NCBI RefSeq assembly: GCF_004005495.1 | Contig: NZ_RZYA01000004.1 | Coordinates: 186,001-250,000, forward strand | Origin: Streptomyces antnestii | GTDB lineage: Bacteria > Actinomycetota > Actinomycetes > Streptomycetales > Streptomycetaceae | Reading direction: 5' to 3' | Length of the DNA stretch: 64,000 nucleotides | Part shown: positions 57,633-64,000 of the stretch, one piece after another | Position numbering within the stretch: the first letter of the stretch is position 1 | Layout of the letters: each line of letters starts with the position of its first letter | Position numbers and translations under genes: made by a program | The notes under the pieces: model-generated | What the model was told of the DNA's origin: nothing | What the model saw: the letters and a program-made list of their open reading frames with translations, nothing else | The model's database searches: none

Positions 57633-58198
57633 CAGACGCGCTCCAGCGGGATGTGCGGCCCGTCCGGCAGGACGACGCGGATCGCGTCACCGGGACGCAC
57701 CACGCCACCGGTCCGTACGACGCTCATGATGCCGCCCTTGAGGACGACCGCGCCGCTCTCGTCGCGCCCGACGACCTGCTTGAGCAGCCCGTCCTGGAAT
57801 TGGTCGATCTGCAGACACGGGTTGCGCAGGCCCGTGACCTCGACGACCGCGCCGTCCTCGCCCAGGTGCAGCAGCGTGCCCGTGGGCAGGGCGAGCAGGT
57901 CGATGCCGGTCGTCGTGACGTTCTCGCCGAGGTCGCCGGGTGCCACGGAGAAGCCGCGCTCGCCGACCTCGGCGAACAGCTCCTCGTGCATGAGGTGGAC
58001 CTGCCGCAGGTTCGGCCGGGTCGGGTCCTGCGCGACGCGCGAACGGTGCTTGACCGTGACACCCGCGTGCACGTCACCCTCGACCCCGAGCCCGGCGAGC
58101 AGCGTGATGCTCTCCCGGTTCGGCTTCGTGAAGGAGTACGTTCCGTTGCTGCTGACCGCGATGATCGTGCCGCCGTCGAACCTGCCGTCACCGCTCAT
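57632..58198 (-). CDS. MOSC domain-containing protein
   Basis: A 188-residue stand-alone MOSC protein, a domain related to the molybdenum-cofactor sulfurase C-terminus. It has GTIIAVSSNGTYSFTKPNRE, LGVEGDVHAG with the characteristic GDVHAG, GDLGENVTT, and the conserved cysteine in VTGLRNPCLQIDQFQDGL. ATG 58198 was chosen since the upstream in-frame ATG adds an atypical stretch. It probably handles metal-sulfur or N-hydroxyl chemistry. It is co-transcribed with grpB-like. Confidence 0.9.
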   Translation of the reverse strand: MSGDGRFDGGTIIAVSSNGTYSFTKPNRESITLLAGLGVEGDVHAGVTVKHRSRVAQDPTRPNLRQVHLMHEELFAEVGERGFSVAPGDLGENVTTTGIDLLALPTGTLLHLGEDGAVVEVTGLRNPCLQIDQFQDGLLKQVVGRDESGAVVLKGGIMSVVRTGGVVRPGDAIRVVLPDGPHIPLERV

Positions 58199-58265
58199 GC
58201 GGGCCCCCGTCTCCGTTTGGTGATCGTGATCCACCGCGGACCCTAATCCCACGTCCCGAAGCGTT

Positions 58266-58655
58266 CTACCTCCCGGGCGGCGGCACCTGGCCGATGAGCG
58301 ACCTTTCCGCCACCTTGCGCAGGTGCGCGGCGAACACCTCGGGGGCGTCGGGGGTGAGGGTGCGCAGGGCGACGAGGGCCGTCACCACGACGTCGCAGAG
58401 TTCCGCCTCGACGTCCTGCCAGGAGTGGCTCTCGCCCTTGCGCGGGTTCTGTCCCGTGGCGCCGATGACCGCCTCGGCGACCTCGCCGACCTCCTCCGAC
58501 AGCTTCAGCACGCGCAGCAGGACGGCGTCCTGCCCGGTGCGCCGGCCGTTCGCGTCGAGCCAGGCGCGCAGCCGCTCGACGGTGTCCCACACGTGGTCGT
58601 AGGTGAGCGGGGCGAACTCGCGCTGAGTGTTCTCGGGTCGAGTGTTCTCGGGCAT
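58266..58655 (-). CDS. MazG-like nucleotide pyrophosphohydrolase family protein
   Basis: A 129-residue all-alpha protein. The metal-binding helix reads LLRVLKLSEEVGEVAEAVIGATG (E-E-x-x-E pattern), and the second acidic helix is SWQDVEAELCDVVVTALVALRTL. This matches the small MazG-like family that hydrolyses nucleoside triphosphates or related molecules as house-cleaning enzymes. Length is normal for the family. The N-terminus is polar and repetitive (PENTRPENTQ). It is 67 bases from the MOSC gene on the same strand. Confidence 0.88.
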   Translation of the reverse strand: MPENTRPENTQREFAPLTYDHVWDTVERLRAWLDANGRRTGQDAVLLRVLKLSEEVGEVAEAVIGATGQNPRKGESHSWQDVEAELCDVVVTALVALRTLTPDAPEVFAAHLRKVAERSLIGQVPPPGR

Positions 58656-58679
58656 GCACCGCAGCCTGTCACGGACGGG

Positions 58680-59237
58680 CTACTCCTCCATGGTCTCCGG
58701 GGAATCGTCCGCATCGCCGGAACCCTCCTCCGGGCTCGGCCCGCCCACCCGCCTGTTGCGCGAGCCGACGACCGCGAGCGCGGCGGCGGCGCTGCCCACG
58801 AGCGCGGCCGGCACCATCCAGTGCCGGTCGAGGACGTGGCCCAGCACATGGTCGAGGGAGTAGCGGCCCGCGCCGGTCACCGCGAGTCCGGCGGCGACGA
58901 AGCCGAGGAAGGCCGGGTACTCGTAGCCGCCGCCCTGGGCGAAGAACCCGTTGGGCGCGTGCACGGCGGCCGCGCCGGCCATCGTTCCGGCGGCCGCGGC
59001 GCCGGCCATGGGGGTGGCGAGGCCGAGGGCGAGCAGGACGCCGCCGCCCGCCTCGCCGACGCCGGCGGCCAGAGCGCTCGCCTTGGCCGGGGCGTAGCCC
59101 ATGGCCTGCATCGCGGCGGTCGTCCCGTGCAGGCCCCCGCCGCCGAACCAGCCGAGGAGTTTCTGCGCTCCGTGAGCGGCGAGCACGCCGCCCGTGCCCA
59201 CGCGCAGCGCGAGCAGTCCGAGGTCACGTCGGTCCAT
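58680..59237 (-). CDS. DoxX family membrane protein
   Basis: A 185-residue membrane protein with four hydrophobic segments. DoxX features: LGLLALRVGTGGVLAAHGAQKLLGWFGGGGLHGT, then VGEAGGGVLLALGLATPMAGAAAAGTMAGA and HAPNGFFAQGGGYEYP. The C-terminal tail is acidic and probably cytoplasmic. DoxX proteins are linked to membrane-associated thiol and oxidative stress complexes in actinobacteria. ATG 59237 is used; two further in-frame ATGs lie just upstream (59246, 59261). Confidence 0.88.
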   Translation of the reverse strand: MDRRDLGLLALRVGTGGVLAAHGAQKLLGWFGGGGLHGTTAAMQAMGYAPAKASALAAGVGEAGGGVLLALGLATPMAGAAAAGTMAGAAAVHAPNGFFAQGGGYEYPAFLGFVAAGLAVTGAGRYSLDHVLGHVLDRHWMVPAALVGSAAAALAVVGSRNRRVGGPSPEEGSGDADDSPETMEE

Positions 59238-59452
59238 ACAAGGCATGTCACAAGTCATGGTCCTACGGTCCGGCAGGCCGGGCCCCGGCACCCGGTGCGC
59301 GGGCCCGTTCGGGTGGCGGGCCGGGTGGCGGGCCCGGGGCCGCGGGGTGAGTCTGGCCCGGGGGCCGGGCCGAGGGGCCTGTCGCCCCGCAGCCCGGCGA
59401 CGTACGACCGGAAGGCCCGGCACCGTAGCGCCGGAAGGAGAGACGAGACGTC

Positions 59453-59776
59453 ATGCCCATCCAGACAGCGAAGCTCAGCGACCCGGCCGTCCGGGCCTTC
59501 GTGACCGCGGTGAACGCCCATGACCGGGAGGCCTTCCGGGCCGTCCTCGCGCCCGGCGCGACGATGGCCGACGACGGGTCGGACCGGGACGTCGACGAGT
59601 GGACCGGCCGCGAGATCTTCGACTCCAACGGGCACATGGAGATCGAGAAGGAGTACGCGCACGGCCTCGCCCTGACGGCCCTCTACCGCAACGACGCCTG
59701 GGGCGAGATGCGGACGAAGTGGCAGTTCACCGTGGACGGGGGCAAGGTCACCCGCTTCGAGACCGGCCAGGCGTAG
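59453..59776 (+). CDS. SnoaL/NTF2-like fold protein
   Basis: A 107-residue protein: VRAFVTAVNAHDREAFRAVLAPGATMADDGSDRDVDEW, then EIFDSNGHMEIEKEYAHGLALTALYRNDAWGEMRTKWQFTVDGGKVTRFETGQA. The pattern is that of small NTF2-like proteins with a DHDxxx-like first helix; no catalytic role can be set. A ribosome site (GGAAGGAG) lies 12 bases upstream. A terminator follows. It is divergent from the DoxX gene across 215 bases. Confidence 0.85.
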   Translation: MPIQTAKLSDPAVRAFVTAVNAHDREAFRAVLAPGATMADDGSDRDVDEWTGREIFDSNGHMEIEKEYAHGLALTALYRNDAWGEMRTKWQFTVDGGKVTRFETGQA

Positions 59777-59796
59777 GCCCCGACCGCACACCCGCC

Positions 59797-59818
59797 GAAC
59801 GCCCCCGAAGGGGCGTTC
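59797..59818 (+). terminator. Hairpin terminator after the NTF2-like gene
   Basis: GAACGCCCC (59797-59805) pairs with GGGGCGTTC (59810-59818) around a CGAA tetraloop, 21 bases after the stop. The rest of the gap to 60073 holds only the short repeats at 59933 and no gene. Confidence 0.8.
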
Positions 59819-59932
59819 GTGGTGCAGGCAACCGCTCCGCGGCCCGGGTCGTTTCCTGCGGTACTGAGGCAGGTTCCCCCACCCGTCGACCGCGGAACGG
59901 TTGCCCGCGTTCCCCCCTCTGGCGATGGCTCA

Positions 59933-59974
59933 GTGGCAGTACGCCCGTGGCAGTACGCCCGTGGCGGTTCACCC
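59933..59974. repeat. Three 14-bp tandem repeats
   Basis: GTGGCAGTACGCCC at 59933-59946 and 59947-59960 is exact; 59961-59974 is a diverged third copy. They are noncoding, between the NTF2-like gene and the convergent SDR. Confidence 0.8.
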
Positions 59975-60073
59975 TCCGAATGTGAAGCTCCGGTGGAGGT
60001 GCGTCGATCATACGATCTGCACTGCCCTGAATTGTGCCGGTAGGCCCCATTCCGTTTGTGTAGATTCTTTGGC

Positions 60074-60847
60074 TCAACCACGCCCGATGTACGGCATGTT
60101 CGTCGCCAGGACCGTAGCGAACTGGACATTGGCCTCCAGCGGCAGCTCGGCCATGTGACGCACCGTGCGCGCCACGTCCGCGACGTCCATCACCGGCTCC
60201 GTGGCGAGCGACCCGTTCGCCTGGAGGATCCCGGTCTGCATACGCTCCGTCATGTCCGTCGCCGCGTTGCCGATGTCGATCTGCCCGCACGCGATCCGGT
60301 ACGGACGCCCGTCCAGGGAGAGCGACTTCGTCAGCCCCGTCAGCGCGTGCTTCGTCGTCGTGTACGCCGTCGAGCGCGGCCGGGGCGTGTGCGCCGAGAT
60401 GGACCCGTTGTTGATGATCCGGCCGCCCTGCGGGTCCTGCTCCTTCATCTGCCGAAACGCCGCCTGCGCGCACAGGAACGCGCCGTTGAGGTTCGTGTCG
60501 ACGACCTGCCGCCAGGACTCGTAGTCCAGTTCCTCGACGGGGGCCGCGGGGCCGAACGTTCCCGCGTTGTTGAAGAGCAGGTCCAGGCGCCCGAACCGGT
60601 CCCGTACCGCGGTGAAGAGCGCGGCCACGTCGTCGGGGCGCGTGACGTCGGTCGGCACCGACAGGGACTCGGCGGCGGGGGCGAGGGCCGCCGTCGCGTC
60701 GAGGGTCTCGGCGCGACGGCCGGCGAGGGCCACCCGCCAGCCCGCGCGGAGCAGTTCGAGGGCGACGGCCCGGCCGATTCCGGAGCCCGCGCCGGTCACC
60801 ACGGCGGTCGGTACGTGCCGGCCCGGGGCGTTGTGCTGAGCGTTCAT
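60074..60847 (-). CDS. Short-chain dehydrogenase/reductase
   Basis: A 257-residue classical SDR. It has [13 protein letters not shown] (cofactor loop), Arg in LAGRRAETL (NADP preference), [20 protein letters not shown] with the catalytic Ser, and [15 protein letters not shown] with Tyr and Lys. Its substrate is not evident. It is divergent from the Bcr-type exporter (start 60978) across 130 bases, so the two could share regulation. Confidence 0.9.
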   Translation of the reverse strand: MNAQHNAPGRHVPTAVVTGAGSGIGRAVALELLRAGWRVALAGRRAETLDATAALAPAAESLSVPTDVTRPDDVAALFTAVRDRFGRLDLLFNNAGTFGPAAPVEELDYESWRQVVDTNLNGAFLCAQAAFRQMKEQDPQGGRIINNGSISAHTPRPRSTAYTTTKHALTGLTKSLSLDGRPYRIACGQIDIGNAATDMTERMQTGILQANGSLATEPVMDVADVARTVRHMAELPLEANVQFATVLATNMPYIGRG

Positions 60848-60977
60848 GGCCCCGGAGCGTACGGCAGGACCGGGTGCGGGGAGATCGCCCTTCCGCCATG
60901 TGGAGACCGCCGGGCCCAGGCGGGCCGGCCGAGCTGAGAGCATGGGCAATCGAATAGACGACCGAGAGGGGGACCGC

Positions 60978-62330
60978 ATGCCGGACCACGGCCGCGAGCA
61001 CGCGTCCGCACGCGATGCGCGACGCATACCCGAGGCGCCCGACGCACCCGAGGCGCCGGACGCACCCGTCCCGGGACCCGCGCTCACCGCGCGCCGCCGC
61101 ACCGGCTTCCTCGTCACCCTCGTCCTCGGCGGCCTCACCGCCGTACCGCCGTTGTCCATGGACATGTACCTCCCGGCGCTCCCGGAGGTCACCGGCGCGC
61201 TGCACACCTCGGCCGCCACCGCCCAGCTCACCCTCACCGCCTGCCTCACCGGCATGGCGCTCGGGCAGCTCGCGGTCGGCCCGATGAGCGACAAGTGGGG
61301 CCGAAGACGCCCCCTCCTCATCGGCCTCCTCGTCTACATCGCCGCCACCGCAATCTGCGCCCTCGCCCCCACCGCCCCGCTCCTCATCGGCTTCCGCCTG
61401 GTCCAGGGCCTCGCCGGGGCCGCCGGCATCGTGATCGCGCGAGCGGTCGTGCGCGACCTGTACGACGGCGTGGAGATGGCCCGCTTCTTCTCCACCCTCA
61501 TGCTGATCTCCGGCGTCGCCCCGATCGTCGCGCCCCTGATCGGCGGCCAGGTCCTGCGGATCACGGACTGGCGCGGCATCTTCGTCGTCCTCACCGCCGT
61601 CGGCATCGCGCTGACCGCCCTCGTGTGGAAGGGCCTGCCCGAGACGCTCGCCCCCGGGCGCCGGCACGGCGGCGGCACCGCCGAGGCACTGCGCACCATG
61701 CGCGGCCTCCTCGCCGACCGCGTCTTCACCGGCTACCTGCTCGCGGGCGGCTTCGCGTTCGCCGCCCTGTTCGCCTACATCAGCGCCTCCCCGTTCGTGG
61801 TGCAGGAAATCTTCGGCGCCTCGCCCCAGACCTTCAGCCTCCTGTTCGGCATCAACTCCGTCGGGCTGATCGCCGTGGGCCAGATCAACGGCAAGCTCCT
61901 CGTCGGCCGTGTCAGCCTCGACAAGGCACTCGCCGCCGGCCTCGTGATCACCGCGCTCGCCGCCGCCGCGCTCCTGCTGATGGCGACCGGCGCCCTCGGT
62001 GACGTCGGCCTCGCCCCGGTCGCGGCCGGCCTGTTCGTCCTCATGTCGGCGATGGGCCTCACCCTGCCCAACACCAACGCCCTCGCCCTGATGCGCACCC
62101 CGCACGCCGCGGGCTCCGCCTCCGCGCTCCTCGGCACCTCCTCCTTCCTGGTCGGCGCGATCGCCTCACCGCTCGTCGGCGTCGCGGGCGAGGACACCGC
62201 CGTCCCGATGGCCGTCGTCCAACTGGCCTGCGCGCTGGCGGCCCTCGTCTGCTTCGTGGGACTGTGCCGCCCCTGGCGCCGCGGTACCGAGCCGACGCCG
62301 GAGGAGACAGCGGCCCCGTGGACAGACTGA
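60978..62330 (+). CDS. Bcr/CflA-family MFS drug exporter
   Basis: A 450-residue transporter with 12 predicted helices. The family pattern is [58 protein letters not shown], with an Asp in the first helix typical of Bcr proteins, then [23 protein letters not shown] 60978 has GAGAGGGGG 5 bases upstream; the first 35 residues are a polar Asp/Ala/Pro repeat ([12 protein letters not shown]). It exports small drugs by proton exchange. The following hydrolase starts inside its end. Confidence 0.9.
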   Translation: MPDHGREHASARDARRIPEAPDAPEAPDAPVPGPALTARRRTGFLVTLVLGGLTAVPPLSMDMYLPALPEVTGALHTSAATAQLTLTACLTGMALGQLAVGPMSDKWGRRRPLLIGLLVYIAATAICALAPTAPLLIGFRLVQGLAGAAGIVIARAVVRDLYDGVEMARFFSTLMLISGVAPIVAPLIGGQVLRITDWRGIFVVLTAVGIALTALVWKGLPETLAPGRRHGGGTAEALRTMRGLLADRVFTGYLLAGGFAFAALFAYISASPFVVQEIFGASPQTFSLLFGINSVGLIAVGQINGKLLVGRVSLDKALAAGLVITALAAAALLLMATGALGDVGLAPVAAGLFVLMSAMGLTLPNTNALALMRTPHAAGSASALLGTSSFLVGAIASPLVGVAGEDTAVPMAVVQLACALAALVCFVGLCRPWRRGTEPTPEETAAPWTD

Positions 62331-63463
62331 ACAGGCAGAGCACCCCGCGCCTGCGCCCCGGCACCCCCGAACGCGCCGGGCTCGACCCCGACGAGCTGCG
62401 CCACCTCGTCCAGGACGTACGCGAACTGCCGCGCGGGGCACGCCCCTGGTGCGCGGGCGCCGTCGTCCTCGCCGGCCGCGGCCCCGTCGTCGCCGCGCAC
62501 GAGGCGGCCGGCTGGGCGCAGCGGTACCTCGCCTACGACGAGACGGCCGACCGCGGCGTCGAACTCCCGCCGGCCGCCCGCACCCCCATGCACCCCGACA
62601 CCCCCTTCGACCTCGCGTCGGTCACCAAGCTGTTCACGACGGTCGCCGCCGTGCAGCAACTGGAGCGCGGCGCCCTCGACCTCGACGCGCCGGTCGGCTC
62701 CTACGTGCCCGAGTTCACCGCCGCCGCCGAGCACGGCGTCACGATCCGCCGGCTCCTCACCCACACCTCGGGCCTGCGCCCCGAACTCCCGCTCTACGAC
62801 TGCCCGGACGACGCGTCACGCCTCGCGGCCCTGCACGCCGAGGCCCCCTCGTCCCCGCCTGGCACGTACCTCTACTCCGACCTCAACATGCTGCTGCTCC
62901 AGCACGTACTGGAACGCGTCGCGCGCCGCCCCCTCGACGTCCTCGTACGCGACGGCATCACCCGGCCCCTCGGCATGACCGCGACCGGCTTCGGCCCGTG
63001 CCCCGGCGCCGCCGCCACCGAGGACCAGCGCCGGCCCTGGGCGAAGGCCGACCGGGGCCTGGTGCGCGGCGCCGTCCACGACGAGAACGCCTGGGCGCTC
63101 GGCGGGGTCGCCGGCCACGCGGGTCTCTTCTCCACGGCGCACGACCTCGCGGTCCTGTGCCGCGCCCTCCTCAACGGAGGCTCGTACGGGACCGCCCGCA
63201 TCCTCGGCCCCGACCATGTCGACCTGATGCTGACGGCCCCCGGGCTCGGCTTCCGGATCGACCAGCCGTGGTTCATGGGCGAGCTCGCGGGCCGCGGCGC
63301 GGCGGGCCACTGCGGCTTCACCGGCACGTCGGTCGTCCTCGACCGCGCCACGGACACCTTCCTGATCCTCCTCGCGAACACGGTCCACCCGCGCCGCAGG
63401 CCCCCGCGGAACGGGCCGCGCGCGGCGGCGGCGACGCGTCTGGCGCGGGCCGTGGGCGCGTAG
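62318..63463 (+). CDS. Serine hydrolase (beta-lactamase/DD-peptidase fold)
   Basis: A 381-residue serine hydrolase. The nucleophile motif is FDLASVTKLFT (Ser101 to Lys104), with YLYSDLNMLLLQHV in the Tyr position and CGFTGTSVVLD as the third motif. Other family marks are RRLLTHTSGLRPELP and WALGGVAGHAGLFSTAHDLA. No signal peptide is seen, so it may be cytoplasmic. GTG 62318 overlaps the exporter by 13 bases with GGAGGAGA upstream. Coupling to a drug exporter suggests hydrolysis of an ester or lactam compound, but that is inferred. Confidence 0.88.
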   Translation: MDRLNRQSTPRLRPGTPERAGLDPDELRHLVQDVRELPRGARPWCAGAVVLAGRGPVVAAHEAAGWAQRYLAYDETADRGVELPPAARTPMHPDTPFDLASVTKLFTTVAAVQQLERGALDLDAPVGSYVPEFTAAAEHGVTIRRLLTHTSGLRPELPLYDCPDDASRLAALHAEAPSSPPGTYLYSDLNMLLLQHVLERVARRPLDVLVRDGITRPLGMTATGFGPCPGAAATEDQRRPWAKADRGLVRGAVHDENAWALGGVAGHAGLFSTAHDLAVLCRALLNGGSYGTARILGPDHVDLMLTAPGLGFRIDQPWFMGELAGRGAAGHCGFTGTSVVLDRATDTFLILLANTVHPRRRPPRNGPRAAAATRLARAVGA

Positions 63464-63506
63464 CCGTCTTGCCTCCGGGCCCCCGGCGCGACCGTAGAAT
63501 CAGGGG

Positions 63507-64000
63507 GTGAACGCCCCCCTGACCCCTTACTCGCCGGCCTCCCCGGCCGACACCCTGCGTGCGGCGCTCGCGGGCCTGCTCGACGGGCTGCCGCCCACCC
63601 AGGCGGCGCGCGCCGTCGACCGGCTGATCGCGAGCTACCGGGGGAGCACCCCCACGGACGCGCCGATCCTGCGGGACCGGGCCGACGTCGCCGCCTACGC
63701 CGCGTACCGGATGCCGGCGACCTTCGAGGCCGTCCGCTCGGCGCTCGGCGCGCTCGCCGACGCGGCGCCGCAGGGCTGGGCGCCCGGGAGCCAGGTGGAC
63801 GTGGGCGGCGGGACGGGCGCCGCGGTGTGGGCCGCCGCCGACACGTGGGCGGGCGAGCGCCCGGTCACGGTCCTCGACTGGGCCGAGCCCGCCCTCGCCC
63901 TCGGCCGTGAACTGGCCGCCTCCTGCCACCGGTTGGCGTCCGTGAAGTGGCAGCGCTCTCGTATCGGAGCGGCGCTCACCATCGAGAGCACCGATCTCGT
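63507..64000 (+). CDS. Rsm22-type small ribosomal subunit methyltransferase, 3' end beyond the window
   Basis: The first 164 residues of a protein that starts at GTG 63507. The N-terminal region is helical (ADTLRAALAGLLDGLPPTQAARAVDRLIASYRG), then ADVAAYAAYRMPATFEAVRSALGAL, then a SAM-binding motif VDVGGGTGAAVWAA and LDWAEPALALGRELA. This order fits the Rsm22 family, which modifies the ribosomal small subunit. Only about half of the expected protein lies inside the window, so the C-terminal cysteine cluster cannot be checked. Confidence 0.8.
   Translation, partial: MNAPLTPYSPASPADTLRAALAGLLDGLPPTQAARAVDRLIASYRGSTPTDAPILRDRADVAAYAAYRMPATFEAVRSALGALADAAPQGWAPGSQVDVGGGTGAAVWAAADTWAGERPVTVLDWAEPALALGRELAASCHRLASVKWQRSRIGAALTIESTDL

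Noticed and set aside
59748..62105. 785-residue minus-strand frame
   Set aside because: It is antisense to the Bcr-type exporter and reads as low-complexity charged sequence. The real minus gene in this span is the SDR at 60074-60847 in another frame.

Overview
The window is very GC-rich, with strong third-position G/C bias, dense operons, ATGA/GTGA stop-start overlaps and many GTG starts. It carries a single-copy mce operon next to a class A RNase P RNA gene, plus long Pro/Gly/Ala tails. All of this points to a Streptomyces (or very close actinomycete) chromosome.

Layout. (1) 1-4900: a minus-strand catabolic operon (DUF1177 protein, NCS1-type permease, M20 peptidase) divergent from an IclR regulator, then pepE. 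(2) 5150-17800: an MFS exporter with an extra C-terminal domain; a double-length acyl-CoA dehydrogenase resembling the steroid side-chain enzyme FadE34; a LysR regulator; a three-gene acyl-CoA dehydrogenase / CaiB transferase / glutaryl-CoA dehydrogenase-type operon; a lipid-transfer-type thiolase; another MFS exporter. (3) 17839-30942: a four-gene ABC ATPase / permease / histidine kinase / response regulator module whose last gene is separated from the other three by about 9.4 kb of accessory DNA (about 18472-27930). That insert holds insertion-element debris, a frameshifted gene remnant, a kinase-like protein with two small partners, an HTH/TPR regulator with a GNAT enzyme, a strikingly AT-rich caspase-kinase fusion, and an EF-hand protein. 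(4) 31000-34400: a MaoC hydratase / Zn alcohol dehydrogenase / SDR operon fitting beta-oxidation of a steroid or similar side chain. (5) 34400-44200: housekeeping genes (Nif3-like protein, zinc-ribbon protein, RNase H-phosphatase, KDPG aldolase, YaaA, RNB nuclease, rnpB) and a secreted protein. (6) 44290-56505: a complete minus-strand mce importer operon (ATPase, two YrbE permeases, MceA-F, two Mce-associated proteins) preceded by a membrane-anchored ECF sigma factor. (7) 56680-64000: small housekeeping and stress genes, an SDR, a Bcr-type exporter, a serine hydrolase and the start of an Rsm22-type methyltransferase.

How it fits together. The mce importer could bring in sterol-like lipids, and the FadE34-like enzyme, thiolase and MaoC/ADH/SDR set could shorten the side chain. 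Two of the catabolic promoters carry a perfect match to the mycobacterial KstR operator pattern (TNNAACNNGTTNNA), and three carry a second inverted repeat, ATCTGAC-N5-GTCAGAT (the third with two mismatches). This suggests dual control by two TetR-like repressors not encoded here. I see no KstR-type site in front of the mce operon.

The best candidate for a little-described system is the caspase-kinase fusion at 24291-26546, which looks horizontally acquired and lies among other accessory genes. Functions are inferred by reading motifs; no database search was possible.
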